Counted from the first letter of the stretch, positions 38,276 through 48,122 are shown. The stretch is DNA of 64,000 bases from Streptomyces sp. MUM 178J (GCF_022414575.1 NZ_JADWYQ010000005.1:124001-188000); one strand, 5' to 3'. Program-made: numbers and translations. The notes: a model not told the origin generated them from the sequence alone.

Positions 38276-40125
38276 TTCTCAGCCCCTTCGGCAGATGTGT
38301 CCACAGGGTCTTCGGTGTCCTGGGAGTTCCCGGTGTTCCCGGTGTTCCCGGTGTTCCCGGTGTTCCCGGCGTTCTCGGCGTTCTCGGCGTTCTCGGCGTT
38401 CTCGGCGTTCTCGGCGTTCTCGGCGTCCGACGGATCGGGCGTCGCGGTGGGCGCCTCGGCGTGCAGGGTCGCGGCGAGGTCTGCCAGTTCCTCCGGCAGT
38501 CTCGCCGACTCGCTGCGGCCGAGTGCCGCCATCTCGACGACGGTGACGCCGTCCTCGCCCGTCCGGGCACGCACCCACACCCGGCGGCGGTGGATGAACA
38601 GCGACGCGGCAAGCCCGGCGATCGCGGCGATCGCACCGCCGAGCGCCCAGCCGTTGCCCGGCTGCTGCGAGATCTGGAAGCTGGCCCACTCCATCACCTC
38701 CTTCTCGAAGGTGATGGAGCCCGCGCCGTCCGGCAGCTCAAGGGTTTCACCCGGCAGCAGCGACTTCTTCAGCACATTGCCGTCGGCGTCCTTGAACGGC
38801 GTCATCTTGCGGGTGTCGAGCTGGTACACGTTCTGCGGCAGTCCGGAGTCGACGCCCAGGCTGCCGTGGTACGCGCCGACGTTCAGCACGGGGAACTCCA
38901 GCCCCGGGAACTGGGAGAACATCTGGCCGCTGCCCTTGCCCCCGTACGTCGGCACGAAGAACGCGGCGAAGCCGAGCTGATCGCGCTTGCCGTCCTTGTC
39001 GCGGTAGCCGTCCATCACCTTGATCGCGCCGGTGGAGGACACCTTGTCGTCGATGGGAAGCAGCGGCACCGCCCCGTTGAAGACGACCTTGCCGCGGCCG
39101 TCCTTGACGGTGACGACGGGCGCATAGCCGTGGGACAGCAGATAGACCTTGGTGCCGTCGATGACGAGGGGCTTGTTCACCTCGATGACGGCCTTGTGCT
39201 CCTTGCCGTCGTCTTGCGAGTAGGTGACGTCCGCCTTGAAGGTGCGGGGGGTGCCGCGCTGCGGGCCCGTCTTCTCGTACGTGCCGGTGAACTCGTCCAG
39301 GGAGATGCTGAACGGCACCAGCTCGTCGGTGGTGAACAGCGAACCGGATTTGAAGTCGTCGTAGTGGGTGAGCGTGTTGGAGAAGCCCGTCCCCTCCACC
39401 ATCAGCTTGCCGCCCTCGGACTTGAGCAGCTGGCCGACGGCGAACGCCACCAGCATCACGATCAGAGCGATATGGAAGGCCAGGTTCCCGACCTCGCGCA
39501 GATAGCCCTTCTCGGCCGCGACGGCGTCGCCGACCGTGTGGGCACGGAAGCGGCGCTTGGCGAGCAGCGTCCGCGCGGTCTCGCGGACCTGTTCCGGCGC
39601 GGCGTCGGTGCGCCAGGCGGTGTACGCGGGCAGCCGGGTCAGCCGGCCCGGCGCGCCGGGCGGGCGGGAACGCAGCTGGCCGACGAACTGCCAGGACCGC
39701 GGCACGATGCAGCCGATGAGGGAGACGAACAGCAGGATGTAGATCGCCGAGAACCACACCGAGCTGTAGACGTCGAAGAGCTGAAGCCTGTCGTAGATCG
39801 GGGCGAGGGTCTCGTGCGCGGCCTTGAAGTCCTGGACCTTGAGGTCGTTCACGCTGTTCTGCGGGATGAGCGAGCCGGGAATCGCCCCCAGGGACAGCAG
39901 GAAGAGCAGGATCAGCGCGACCCGCATGGAGGTGAGCTGCCGCCAGAACCAGCGCAGCCAGCCGATGACGCCGAGGACCGGGCCGCCGGCCGGCTCACCG
40001 ACGCCCCGAGAGTCGCCGCCGTCGTCCTTCGGGGCGGTGGAGAGCCGGTCGGCGGCGTCGCCGAGGTCGGTCGCGCTCAGCGCGTCGCGCTCTTCGCCCG
40101 TCTCTGTCCTGCTCGTGGAACTCAT
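38272..40125 (-). CDS. resB: cytochrome c biogenesis protein ResB
   Basis: System II component that delivers haem to apocytochromes. The 617-residue protein has the N-terminal helices (TSMRVALILLFLLSLGAIPGSLIPQ, SAIYILLFVSLIGCIVPRSWQ), a large extracytoplasmic domain and a last helix near residue 520. The extreme C-terminus carries 11 three-residue repeats (AEN, AGN, TGN) encoded by a 9-bp tandem repeat. It starts at ATG 40125, just after ccdA, and ends overlapping ccsB. Confidence 0.93.
   Translation of the reverse strand: MSSTSRTETGEERDALSATDLGDAADRLSTAPKDDGGDSRGVGEPAGGPVLGVIGWLRWFWRQLTSMRVALILLFLLSLGAIPGSLIPQNSVNDLKVQDFKAAHETLAPIYDRLQLFDVYSSVWFSAIYILLFVSLIGCIVPRSWQFVGQLRSRPPGAPGRLTRLPAYTAWRTDAAPEQVRETARTLLAKRRFRAHTVGDAVAAEKGYLREVGNLAFHIALIVMLVAFAVGQLLKSEGGKLMVEGTGFSNTLTHYDDFKSGSLFTTDELVPFSISLDEFTGTYEKTGPQRGTPRTFKADVTYSQDDGKEHKAVIEVNKPLVIDGTKVYLLSHGYAPVVTVKDGRGKVVFNGAVPLLPIDDKVSSTGAIKVMDGYRDKDGKRDQLGFAAFFVPTYGGKGSGQMFSQFPGLEFPVLNVGAYHGSLGVDSGLPQNVYQLDTRKMTPFKDADGNVLKKSLLPGETLELPDGAGSITFEKEVMEWASFQISQQPGNGWALGGAIAAIAGLAASLFIHRRRVWVRARTGEDGVTVVEMAALGRSESARLPEELADLAATLHAEAPTATPDPSDAENAENAENAENAENAENAGNTGNTGNTGNTGNSQDTEDPVDTSAEGAEK
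38326..38424. repeat. 9-bp coding tandem repeat in resB, 11 units
   Basis: Four GTTCCCGGT units, one GTTCCCGGC and six GTTCTCGGC units follow without gaps. Being 9 bp, copy-number change would keep the resB frame and only lengthen or shorten the C-terminal tail. Confidence 0.95.
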
Positions 40126-40128
40126 GGG

Positions 40129-40866
40129 TCAGATCCCCACCGTGAAGCCGTTGGACCACACCTGCATCTGCTGGACCATCGTGTCCCACGCACCTGTGAG
40201 CAGCAGCAGTCCGGTCGCGATCATCATGCCGCCGCCGATGCGCATCACCCACGCATAGTGCCGCTTGACCCAGCCGAACGCGCCGAGGGCCTTGCGGAAG
40301 GCGACGGCGGCGAGCACGAACGGCAGTCCGAGGCCGAGGCAGTACGCGGCCGACAGCAGCGCCCCGCGACCGGCGCTGCCCTGTTCCGCGGCGAGCGCGT
40401 TGACGGCGGTCAGCGTGGGACCGACGCACGGCGTCCAGCCGATGCCGAAGAGCGCGCCCAGCAGCGGCGCCCCCACCAGCCCGGTGGCGGGCCTCTTGTG
40501 GAAGCGGAATTCCCGCTGGGTCATCCAGGGCATCAGCCCCATGAAGAAGACGCCCATCAGGACCATCAGCACACCGAGGACGGCAGTGAGGGTCTCGCGG
40601 TGCTCCTGGAGAGTCCAGCCGGCGTAGCCGAAGAGCGCGCCGCCGGAGACGAAGACGGCGGTGAAGCCGACGACGAAGAGGGAGGCGCCGGCGACCATCC
40701 GGCCGCGCCGGGCCTCGGCGAGGTCGGTTCCGGTGACACCGGTGACGTACGAGAGATAGCCGGGTACGAGCGGCAGCACGCACGGGGAGAAGAAGGAGAC
40801 CAAACCGGCGAGCAGCGCAATGGGCAGGGCCAGCAGGAGCGCCCCGCCGACGACCGTGTCAGTCAT
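40129..40866 (-). CDS. ccdA: cytochrome c biogenesis protein CcdA
   Basis: A 245-residue membrane thiol reductase that passes electrons from cytoplasmic thioredoxin to ResA. The two redox cysteines are in FFSPCVLPLVPGY and GIGWTPCVGPTL, six helices in total. It lies 3 bases before resB and 3 bases after resA, inside the cytochrome maturation operon. Confidence 0.93.
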   Translation of the reverse strand: MTDTVVGGALLLALPIALLAGLVSFFSPCVLPLVPGYLSYVTGVTGTDLAEARRGRMVAGASLFVVGFTAVFVSGGALFGYAGWTLQEHRETLTAVLGVLMVLMGVFFMGLMPWMTQREFRFHKRPATGLVGAPLLGALFGIGWTPCVGPTLTAVNALAAEQGSAGRGALLSAAYCLGLGLPFVLAAVAFRKALGAFGWVKRHYAWVMRIGGGMMIATGLLLLTGAWDTMVQQMQVWSNGFTVGI

Positions 40867-40869
40867 CGG

Positions 40870-41475
40870 CTACTTCTCCGCGATCAGCGGGTCGATCATG
40901 GAGCGGAGCTTCTTCTCGTCCACCCCGCCTGAGGCGCGGGCCGCGATCTTCCCTTCCCGGTCCAGCACGATCGTCGTGGGAATGGACTGCGGATTGAGGC
41001 TGCCCTTGGGGAAGCCGTTGAGGATCAGCTTGCCGTTCGGGTCGTAGAGGCTGGGGTACTCGATTCCCCAGTCCTTCTCGAAGTTGATCGCGGGGGCCTT
41101 CTCGGGGTCGCGGGTGTTGATTCCGACGAACTCGACGCCGTCCTTCTCGGTCTCCTTGGAGACCTTCGCGAGATGCTTGGCCTCGGCACGGCACGGTCCG
41201 CACCAGGAGCCCCAGACGTTCAGCACGACGACCTTGCCCTTGAGGTCGGCCACGTCGAGCCGCTCGCCGGTGAGCGTCTCACCGGCGAGCTTCTTGACGG
41301 GCTGCCGCTCCCCCTTGGCGACCGTGGCGACCCCGCCGCTTCCGCTGACGAAGTTGGAGTTGCCGCCCCCGCCGGACTTGCCGCCTTCCGCGCCGCAGGC
41401 GGTCAGGGCGAGCGCGCAGACGGCGACCGCGGCGGCTGCCGGCAGGGCGGCGCGGGGGGCTCGGCTCAGGCTCAT
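40870..41475 (-). CDS. resA: ResA/TlpA-like thioredoxin lipoprotein
   Basis: Extracytoplasmic thiol-disulfide oxidoreductase that keeps apocytochrome c cysteines reduced. The 201-residue protein has a lipoprotein signal (AVCALALTACG, lipobox LTAC) and the thioredoxin active site WGSWCGPCRAEAKHL. The ATG at 41475 fits the signal peptide, although the ribosome site is weak. Upstream codons are open but not signal-like. First gene of the resA-ccdA-resB-ccsB set. Confidence 0.92.
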   Translation of the reverse strand: MSLSRAPRAALPAAAAVAVCALALTACGAEGGKSGGGGNSNFVSGSGGVATVAKGERQPVKKLAGETLTGERLDVADLKGKVVVLNVWGSWCGPCRAEAKHLAKVSKETEKDGVEFVGINTRDPEKAPAINFEKDWGIEYPSLYDPNGKLILNGFPKGSLNPQSIPTTIVLDREGKIAARASGGVDEKKLRSMIDPLIAEK

Positions 41476-41552
41476 GTGAAAAGTTTCGCATGCGCCCTCG
41501 GGCGATCTTCCGCGCCCCCCTGCCACGTCCACGGCGTCCGGACGGCCCCTTG

Positions 41553-42788
41553 TCAAGAGGCCTTGAGGAAGGCGTTCCAGCCGCCCGCCGGGGACTGCCC
41601 GACCTCCAGGGTGCGCAGCTTGTCGAGCACCTTCGGGTCCTGGACGTCGAGCCAGTCGCAGAACTGCCGGAAGGAGACCAGGCGTACGTCCTTCTCGCCC
41701 GCCATCCGCTTGAGCGACTCCTCGACGGCGTCCATGTAGATGCCGCCGTTCCAGTTTTCGAAGTGGTTCCCTATGAAGAACGGCGCGCGATTGCTCTCGT
41801 AGGCGCGCTTGAAGCCCTCGACATAGGCGCCGGTGGCCTGCTTCTTCCACTCCGGGTAGCGCGAGGGCATTCCCTTGGTCGTGTTCTTCGACTGGTTGGC
41901 GAGCATGTTGTAGTCCATGGACAGCACCTCGAAAGAGCGCCCCGGGAACGGAATCTGCTGCAACGGAAGGTCCCAGATGCCCGTTTTCTTCTCGGGCCAC
42001 TTCTGGAAGCCGCCGGGCGAACTGGCGTCATAGCGCCAGCCCAGCTTCTTGGCGGCGGGCAGCAGCTTGTCCTGGCCGAGGAGGCAGGGGGTGCGGCCGC
42101 CGACGAGCTCCTTGCGGTAGTCGAACGGCAGCGGGTCGAGGTCCTTCCACCCGGTGTTGGTGCGCCACTGTGTGACGAAGGACACAGCCTGGTCGATCTC
42201 GCTCTGCCAGTCCGCCGGCGTCCAGTTGCCCACCGAGCCGGAGCCCGCGCAGAAGTGTCCGTTGAAATGCGTGCCTATCTCATGCCCGTCGAGCCACGCC
42301 TGGCGTATGTACTTCAGCGTGTCCTTGATGTGCTCGTCGGTGAGGTATCCGATGTCCGACGCGCCGATGCGGTTGTTCGGCGGGCGGTAGAGCGTCTGCT
42401 TCGACTCGGGGAGCAGATAGATCCCGGAGAGGAAGAAGGTCATCGCCGCGTCGTGGTTCCTGGCGAGTTCCAGGAAGCGCGCGAAGAGCCCGTCGCCGAC
42501 CTCGCCCGCGCCATCCCAGGAGAAGATCACAAACTGCGGAGGGGTCTCGCCCGGCTCCAGCGGAACGGGCTTGTCGGGCTGGTTCGGCTGCTTCCCGGTG
42601 TCGGACGTGGAGCCGTCGCCGATGGGCCGGCCCCCCGCCCCGGAGGGCGACGGGCCGCCTGCGCCGCCACCCTTGCCCGTGCCGCTCCTCCCGCCCCCGT
42701 CGGCCCCGGACCCGCACCCCGCGATCCCGATCGCCGCAGCGGCCCCAAGACCCGCCCCGAGCAGGCCCCTTCGAGTGATGTCGCGCAT
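41553..42788 (-). CDS. Tat lipoprotein, polysaccharide deacetylase-like
   Basis: A 411-residue exported protein. The N-terminus has a twin-arginine signal with lipobox (TRRGLLGAGLG then IAGCGS). The catalytic domain shows deacetylase/NodB-fold elements (FVIFSWDGAG, HEIGTHFNGHFC with the paired His, and GNHFENWNGGIYM), although the first Asp motif is less typical. Likely acts on cell-surface glycans. It lies 77 bases upstream of resA on the same strand; the cytochrome genes may share or follow its promoter. Confidence 0.85.
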   Translation of the reverse strand: MRDITRRGLLGAGLGAAAAIGIAGCGSGADGGGRSGTGKGGGAGGPSPSGAGGRPIGDGSTSDTGKQPNQPDKPVPLEPGETPPQFVIFSWDGAGEVGDGLFARFLELARNHDAAMTFFLSGIYLLPESKQTLYRPPNNRIGASDIGYLTDEHIKDTLKYIRQAWLDGHEIGTHFNGHFCAGSGSVGNWTPADWQSEIDQAVSFVTQWRTNTGWKDLDPLPFDYRKELVGGRTPCLLGQDKLLPAAKKLGWRYDASSPGGFQKWPEKKTGIWDLPLQQIPFPGRSFEVLSMDYNMLANQSKNTTKGMPSRYPEWKKQATGAYVEGFKRAYESNRAPFFIGNHFENWNGGIYMDAVEESLKRMAGEKDVRLVSFRQFCDWLDVQDPKVLDKLRTLEVGQSPAGGWNAFLKAS

Positions 42789-42951
42789 ATCGCCATCCCC
42801 ATCCGGCCCTCATGGAGAAGAGAGCCCATCCAAACCGGCAAAGGGAGAGATGCGGGATGGATACAGGCGGTTCCGGACAGATGTGCCCAATTTCGAGGGC
42901 GAGACCGACGGACGCGGGTCTCCTGGGCCCCGGGACGGCGGAGCCGGCGGG

Positions 42952-42974
42952 GTGCGGGGGCGGAGCCCCCGCAC
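42952..42974 (-). terminator. hairpin after the phosphatase gene
   Basis: GTGCGGGGGC and GCCCCCGCAC form a perfect 10-bp stem with a GGA loop, 8 bases beyond the phosphatase stop on the minus strand. Confidence 0.7.
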
Positions 42975-42981
42975 AGACCGC

Positions 42982-43758
42982 CTAGGCTCCGAACGCCTTC
43001 GACTTGCCCTTCACCGGCTTCGCCCCCGCCAGCAGATGCGCCGGCACCAGATCCCTCGCAGGCTCGCTGTAACCCACGGAAACGATCTTGTTGCCCTGGT
43101 AGGTGAAACTGGTCAGCGAGGCGAGCGTGCACTGGCGGCGCCTCGGGTCGTGCCACAGCCGCCGCCGCTCCACGAAGCTCCGCACGATCCAGATCGGGAG
43201 CTGGTGGCTGACGCACACGGCCTCATGGCCCCGCGCCGCGTCCCGCGCCGCGCTCAGCGCGCCCATCATCCGTACGACCTGCTCGATGTACGGCTCCCCC
43301 CAGGACGGGCGGAACGGATTGGTCAGATGCTTCCAGTTGGCGGGCCGGCGCAGCGCGCCGTCCCCCACGCCGAAGGCCTTGCCCTCGAAGACGTTGCCCG
43401 CCTCGATCAGGCGGTCGTCGGTGTCGACGGTCAGTCCGCGCGCCTTGGCGATGGGCGCCGCGGTCTCCTGCGCGCGTTCCAGTGGGGAGGCGATGACCTG
43501 TGTGATGTCGCGGGAGGCGAGATGGTCGGCGACACGGTCGGCCATCTGCCGGCCGAGATCGGAGAGGTGGTAGCCGGGTCGGCGGCCGTACAGCACGCCG
43601 TCCGGATTGTGCACCTCGCCATGGCGCATCAGATGCACCACGGTGATCTCGTCGCCGGACAACCCCTCGCCGGACAACCCGTCGGCCAGCCCGCTCCGCA
43701 GTCCGCCCGCCATACGACCGTCCGCCATGCGACCGTCCGTCATGCGACCGTCCGTCAT
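42982..43758 (-). CDS. histidine phosphatase family protein
   Basis: A 258-residue phosphoglycerate-mutase-like phosphatase. The RHG catalytic motif ([15 protein letters not shown]), the second RxxE pattern ([10 protein letters not shown]), and the C-terminal His ([14 protein letters not shown]) are present. The start is uncertain: ATG at 43758 overlaps the hemL stop (ATGA) and is followed by three more in-frame ATGs at 43743, 43728 and 43713, one per repeat unit. A haem- or wall-related substrate is not implied by sequence. Confidence 0.88.
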   Translation of the reverse strand: MTDGRMTDGRMADGRMAGGLRSGLADGLSGEGLSGDEITVVHLMRHGEVHNPDGVLYGRRPGYHLSDLGRQMADRVADHLASRDITQVIASPLERAQETAAPIAKARGLTVDTDDRLIEAGNVFEGKAFGVGDGALRRPANWKHLTNPFRPSWGEPYIEQVVRMMGALSAARDAARGHEAVCVSHQLPIWIVRSFVERRRLWHDPRRRQCTLASLTSFTYQGNKIVSVGYSEPARDLVPAHLLAGAKPVKGKSKAFGA

Positions 43759-43766
43759 GCGACCGC
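43711..43766. repeat. 15-bp tandem repeat containing repeated start codons
   Basis: The unit CATGCGACCGTCCGT (as plus strand) is present about 3.7 times and encodes M-T/A-D-G-R repeats at the phosphatase N-terminus. Each unit supplies an ATG in the same frame. Confidence 0.9.
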
Positions 43767-45071
43767 CTCCGCGGCGGCACGGGCGGCGGCGGGCAGCGCG
43801 GCCGCGATCCGCTCGATCGCCCGGTCGTCGTGCGCGGTCGAGACAAACCAGGACTCGAAGGCCGAAGGCGGCAGATACACCCCGTTCGACAGCATCGAGT
43901 GGAAGAACGCATTGAAGCGGAAAGCTTCCTGCCCCTTGGCGTCCTCGTAGTCGCGCACCTCGCGGTCCGTGAAGAACACGGAGAACATGTTGCTCGCCGT
44001 CTGCAGCCGGTGCGCCACGCCCTCCTTGGCGAGCGCGCCCGTCACCAGGCCCTGGATCTCCTCCGAGACGGCGTCGACCTTCTCGTACGCGGCGTCGTCG
44101 AGGAGCTTCAGCTGCGCCAGGCCCGCGGCCGTGGCGATCGGGTTCCCGGAGAGTGTGCCCGCCTGGTAGACCGGCCCGGCCGGTGCGAGGTGCGCCATCA
44201 CGTCGGCGCGCCCGCCGAACGCCGCGGCCGGGAAGCCGCCGCCCATCACCTTGCCGAAGGTCATCAGGTCGGGGGCGACGCCGTCGATGCCGTACCAGCC
44301 CGCCTTGGAGGTGCGGAAGCCGGTCATCACCTCGTCCGAGATGTACAGTGCGCCGTTCTTCCCACAGGCGGCCTTGAGCCCGGCATTGAAACCGTCGCGG
44401 GGCGGGACGACGCCCATGTTGCCCGGCGACGCCTCGGTGATCACACAGGCGATCTCGCCGGGGTGCGCGTGGAAGGCGGCGTGCACGGCGTCCAGGTCGT
44501 TGTACGGCAGCACGATGGTGTCGCCCGCCTGTGCGCCGGTGACACCCGGCGTGTCCGGCAGTCCGAAGGTGGCCACGCCGGAACCGGCGGCCGCGAGCAG
44601 CGCGTCCACATGACCGTGGTAGCACCCCGCGAACTTGATCACCTTGGCGCGGCCGGTGAATCCGCGGGCCAGCCGGATCGCGGACATCGTCGCCTCGGTG
44701 CCGCTGGACACCAGCCGCACCTGCTCAACCGGCGTCACCCGCGCGACGATCTCCTCGGCGAGCGCGACCTCGCCCTCTCCCGGCGTCCCGAAGGACGTGC
44801 CGCGGGCCACGGCCGCCTGGACGGCTTCCGTGACGGCCGGATGGGCATGCCCGAGGATCATGGGTCCCCAGGAGCAGACGAGGTCGACGTATTCACGGCC
44901 GTCCGCGTCGGTGAGGTACGGGCCGTCGCCGGACACCATGAACCGGGGCGTACCGCCCACGGCGCGGAAGGCGCGGACGGGAGAGTTCACGCCGCCGGGC
45001 GTCACGAGGGACGCGCGGTCGAAGAGCGTCTGCGAAACTGGGGCGTCATAGGGAAAGCTCACGGAATCCAT
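43755..45071 (-). CDS. hemL: glutamate-1-semialdehyde 2,1-aminomutase
   Basis: PLP enzyme that makes 5-aminolevulinate in the C5 pathway of haem synthesis. The 438-residue protein has the HemL signatures [48 protein letters not shown], and the active-site Lys in [19 protein letters not shown] at 45071. It is the first gene of an ATGA-coupled pair with the phosphatase, upstream of cytochrome c maturation genes, consistent with haem supply. Confidence 0.96.
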   Translation of the reverse strand: MDSVSFPYDAPVSQTLFDRASLVTPGGVNSPVRAFRAVGGTPRFMVSGDGPYLTDADGREYVDLVCSWGPMILGHAHPAVTEAVQAAVARGTSFGTPGEGEVALAEEIVARVTPVEQVRLVSSGTEATMSAIRLARGFTGRAKVIKFAGCYHGHVDALLAAAGSGVATFGLPDTPGVTGAQAGDTIVLPYNDLDAVHAAFHAHPGEIACVITEASPGNMGVVPPRDGFNAGLKAACGKNGALYISDEVMTGFRTSKAGWYGIDGVAPDLMTFGKVMGGGFPAAAFGGRADVMAHLAPAGPVYQAGTLSGNPIATAAGLAQLKLLDDAAYEKVDAVSEEIQGLVTGALAKEGVAHRLQTASNMFSVFFTDREVRDYEDAKGQEAFRFNAFFHSMLSNGVYLPPSAFESWFVSTAHDDRAIERIAAALPAAARAAAEAVA

Positions 45072-45305
45072 GGTGGCAGAGGCCGGGACGTTCTCCGAGG
45101 ACGGGTGTTTCACCGCACGTTGTCGGGGGAGGTGTTTGTCACGATGATCGGGTTGCGCGGCGGGGGCTGCGAGTGGTCGGGTGGAGATATGCATCGCGGT
45201 GGCGGACTGGGCGAGGGGACCGACGATCTGGGTCCTGAGCCTGCCCGGCGGGGTAAGCACCGGCGGCACGGCGCGGAAGAGCCCGCAGGAAGCAGGAGCG
45301 GCCGA

Positions 45306-45743
45306 GTGGGGGTGACCTACAAGTACTTCGGGGCTCCCGACGGGGCCACCGCTGCCCGTGTGCCGATCTCGATGCGCCCTGAGGAGCTGGGCGGGGACGA
45401 GCTCGGCATGGGCGGGATGTTCACCAAGATCAAGCCCGAGACGATAGCCGCGATGGTGCTGACCGGCATCCAGGGCATGCCGCTGCACAAGGTGCCGCCG
45501 CTGGAGCTGGTGGTGCTGCACCCGGACTACGCGGTGGTCAAGCTTCCGATGACGACGGTCGACCCATTGCGTGACGTCGGCGAGGAATCGGTGGGCGCGG
45601 CGGCGTTCATCTGGTCGACGGTGCCGGACAGGGGTGGGCCGCGGGACGCGTTCGACGTCTATCAACTGCTCCATGAATGGCAAGATTTCAGCCATCGTCT
45701 ACATGAGGCGGGGCATCAGCCGTACTGCCTGGTCTGGCCTTAA
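45306..45743 (+). CDS. conserved actinobacterial hypothetical protein
   Basis: A 145-residue soluble protein beginning [20 protein letters not shown] and containing the conserved-looking [19 protein letters not shown] and [20 protein letters not shown] segments. No signal or membrane segment. I recognise it as widespread in Streptomyces next to hemL but not as a family with known function. GTG at 45306 has AGGAG seven bases upstream. Divergent from hemL with 234 bases between. Confidence 0.8.
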   Translation: MGVTYKYFGAPDGATAARVPISMRPEELGGDELGMGGMFTKIKPETIAAMVLTGIQGMPLHKVPPLELVVLHPDYAVVKLPMTTVDPLRDVGEESVGAAAFIWSTVPDRGGPRDAFDVYQLLHEWQDFSHRLHEAGHQPYCLVWP

Positions 45744-45965
45744 CTGCCTGGTCCGGCCTCAGCGGTCGGTTTCCCCCCGTCCCTCCTTTTCCCGGGACCC
45801 GGGACCCGGGGCTCCGCCCGGCCCCCCGTACGGCCTTCGGCCGTGTACCCAAGCGCCGGACCGGCTGGACTTCAGCCTCGCCGGCGTTCGAGTTGCGGCG
45901 TTTGAGGCGGAGCCCCCGGCTAGCGGAGCCCCCGGCTATGGGAGGGGAAACGGTCCCCCCGCCCC
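45744..45965. repeat. repeat-rich convergent intergenic region
   Basis: It contains CGGGACC repeats (45791-45810), a CGGGGCTCCGCCCGG element, the GCCTCGCCGGCGTTCGAG sequence common in Streptomyces intergenic DNA, and a CGGAGCCCCCGGCTA duplication (45908-45936). It lies between convergent genes and probably ends both transcripts. Confidence 0.65.
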
Positions 45966-46559
45966 TCACCGCCACCGCGGATCCCGCCCCGTCACCGCCA
46001 GCAGCCTCTCGAAGTCCGACGCGGACGCCGGGTCCGGCAGTTCGAAGGGGTCGGCGAACACGCCCCACGCCCGGGCGGTCGGCGCCAGCTCCTCGAAGCA
46101 TGCGAGGACGTCGGCGACCGCCGCCGGGTCCGGGGTGAAACGCTGGCCCGTCGCACGGGCCAGGTCCCAGGCGTGGACGGTCAGATCGCCCAGCGCCATC
46201 CGGGCGAGCGTCAGGGCGGGGAGGCCCATGGAGCCCGCGGCGCCCTCCGCCGCCCCCGGCGCCGCCCATGCCTCGGCCAGGGCGGCGGTCTCCTTCTCGA
46301 AGCGCTCGCGCCAGTCGCCGCCCTCGCCGACGACGTCGGGAACTGCGGAGAAGTCCGTGTCCTTGCGGGCGGCCAGCGCCTGGAAGTTGATCACGACCTG
46401 GAAGAGATGGTTGAGCAGGGCCCGTACGTCGTACTCCGCACACGGCGTACGGTCGCCCAGCTGCTCGTCCCGGGTTCCCCGCACCACCGGCACGGCGCGC
46501 CGCGCGGCGGCCTGCAGCAGCTCCGCGACGGGCTTGTCGTTCGTCTCGTCGTTCGTCAT
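45966..46559 (-). CDS. TIGR03086 family (DinB-like) metal-binding protein
   Basis: A 197-residue DinB-like four-helix protein: ELLQAAARRAVPVVRGTRDEQLGDRTPCAEYDVRALLNHLFQVV is the mycothiol-S-transferase-like/TIGR03086 opening, with the later ALGDLTVHAWDLARATG containing the second metal-type His. Members may act as mycothiol-dependent or maleylpyruvate isomerase-like enzymes; the actual function is unknown. Start ATG 46559. Confidence 0.85.
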   Translation of the reverse strand: MTNDETNDKPVAELLQAAARRAVPVVRGTRDEQLGDRTPCAEYDVRALLNHLFQVVINFQALAARKDTDFSAVPDVVGEGGDWRERFEKETAALAEAWAAPGAAEGAAGSMGLPALTLARMALGDLTVHAWDLARATGQRFTPDPAAVADVLACFEELAPTARAWGVFADPFELPDPASASDFERLLAVTGRDPRWR

Positions 46560-46621
46560 GGCGCGACGCTAGGCGGGCCGCACCGCCGCGGTCTTGAACA
46601 AACGCGACATAGGATCGCGGC

Positions 46622-47602
46622 ATGGCAGATCCGCTCGATCCGCCCGGCCCGCTCGATCCTCCTGGGGCGCCCGATACGCCCGGCCCGCTCGATGCATCCG
46701 GTGCGCCCGGTTCGTCCGGCCCGCGGCGCGACACCCGGGGCATCGTCGACGCGCAGGAGCTGTTCACCCGCGTACGCTTCCGCCGCCGCGCGCCCGCCCC
46801 CGCCCTGCGTCCGTACCTAGAGCACTACTGGCTCATCGACTGGGACCTGCCCGAGCCCTACGCCACCCACGTCGTGCCGCACCCCTCCGTGAACGTCGTC
46901 TTCCAGCAGTACGACGACCAGCCCGCCTGGGGCGAGACGGCAGGCATCGGGCTCGGGCTGTTCACCCAGAAGCTCCAAGGACTCGGGCGCGTGGCGGGCG
47001 TCCAGTTCCGACCCGGCGGCTTCCGTCCCTTCGCGCCGGGCCGCCCCGTGTCCGACTGGACGGGGCGGCGGCTGCCCGTCGCCGACGTGCTGACGGGCGC
47101 GGACCCCGCCGAGGTGCTGCCCGGCGCCCCGCGGCAGGACACCGACGACGCCCGGGTCGCGGCCCTCGACGCGTTCCTGCTCTCCCTCGACCCCGCCCCC
47201 GACCCGCGGGCGCTGCATGCGATGGCCCTGGTCGAGCGGGTGCGCACGGACCGGAGCATCCGTCGTGTCGGCGAGCTCGCCGCCGTCGACGGCAGTTCGC
47301 CGCGCTCGCTGCAGCGGCTGTTCTCCGGGTATGTCGGGGTCGGCCCGAAGTGGGTGATCCTCCGCTACCGCATCCACGAGGCGCTGGAGCAAGCCGAGTC
47401 CCAGGAGGGCGCCCGGCAGGAGAGCGCCCGGCAGGGGGCGGGCCCCGACTGGGCGGCGCTCGCCGCCGACCTGGGCTACAGCGACCAGGCCCATCTGGTG
47501 CGCGACTTCACGGCCACGGTCGGCGTCCCGCCCACCGCCTACAGTGCGGGGCATGGACACCAGACCCCCGGCGGTGCGCATCGAGCCGTGGACGGAAGCT
47601 GA
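46622..47602 (+). CDS. AraC family regulator (DUF6597-type N-terminus)
   Basis: A 326-residue protein. Residues 1-35 are a low-complexity DPLDPPGP-type repeat, then a cupin-like sensor domain (LRPYLEHYWLIDWDLPEPYATHVVPHPSVNVVFQ) and a C-terminal AraC helix-turn-helix (VGELAAVDGSSPRSLQRLFSGYVGVGPKWV, then LGYSDQAHLVRDFTATVGVPP). It starts 62 bases from the divergent TIGR03086 gene and overlaps the following GNAT gene by about 50 bases in another frame. Confidence 0.88.
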   Translation: MADPLDPPGPLDPPGAPDTPGPLDASGAPGSSGPRRDTRGIVDAQELFTRVRFRRRAPAPALRPYLEHYWLIDWDLPEPYATHVVPHPSVNVVFQQYDDQPAWGETAGIGLGLFTQKLQGLGRVAGVQFRPGGFRPFAPGRPVSDWTGRRLPVADVLTGADPAEVLPGAPRQDTDDARVAALDAFLLSLDPAPDPRALHAMALVERVRTDRSIRRVGELAAVDGSSPRSLQRLFSGYVGVGPKWVILRYRIHEALEQAESQEGARQESARQGAGPDWAALAADLGYSDQAHLVRDFTATVGVPPTAYSAGHGHQTPGGAHRAVDGS

Positions 47603-48122
47603 CCTCGAACTGCTCCGCGCGGCGAACACACCCGAGCTGATGAACCACCTCGGCGGCCCGGAGACCGAGGAGCAGCTGCTCAGCAGACATCGGCGGTACG
47701 TCGAGCTGAGCGCGGACACCACCGGCAAGGGCCGGATGTTCTCCATCGTGGCCGAGGCCGACGGGGCAGCCGTCGGCACGGTCGGCTACTGGGAGCAGAA
47801 CTGGCACGGACGGACCGTGTACGAGACGGGGTGGACGGTGCTGCCCGCCCACCAGGGGCGCGGTCTGGCCACGGCGGCGGCCCTCGCGGTCGTCCGGACG
47901 GCCAGGGCCGCGCACCGGCACCGCTATCTGCACGCCTTCCCGTCCGTCGACAACGCCGCGTCGAACGGGGTGTGCCGCAACGCGGGCTTCTCGCTGATGG
48001 GCGAGTGCGCCTTCGAGTACCCGCCCGGCCATGTCGGCCGCTCCCACGACTGGCGGCTCGACCTGAGGGCCCAGGAGGATCTGCCGGCCGACGAAGCCCC
48101 GCCGTCCGGCGAGGACGCCTGA
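47553..48122 (+). CDS. GNAT family N-acetyltransferase
   Basis: A 189-residue acetyltransferase. The acetyl-CoA motif is VLPAHQGRGLATAAALAVVRTAR (QGRGLA), followed by FPSVDNAASNGVCRNAGFSLMGE. ATG at 47553 is chosen, lying inside the end of the AraC gene in another frame; a GTG at 47544 is possible. The overlap suggests coexpression with the regulator. Substrate unknown. Confidence 0.88.
   Translation: MDTRPPAVRIEPWTEADLELLRAANTPELMNHLGGPETEEQLLSRHRRYVELSADTTGKGRMFSIVAEADGAAVGTVGYWEQNWHGRTVYETGWTVLPAHQGRGLATAAALAVVRTARAAHRHRYLHAFPSVDNAASNGVCRNAGFSLMGECAFEYPPGHVGRSHDWRLDLRAQEDLPADEAPPSGEDA

Noticed and set aside
38326..38424. CRISPR-like array
   Set aside because: The 9-bp units are contiguous without spacers and encode a protein tail in frame with resB.
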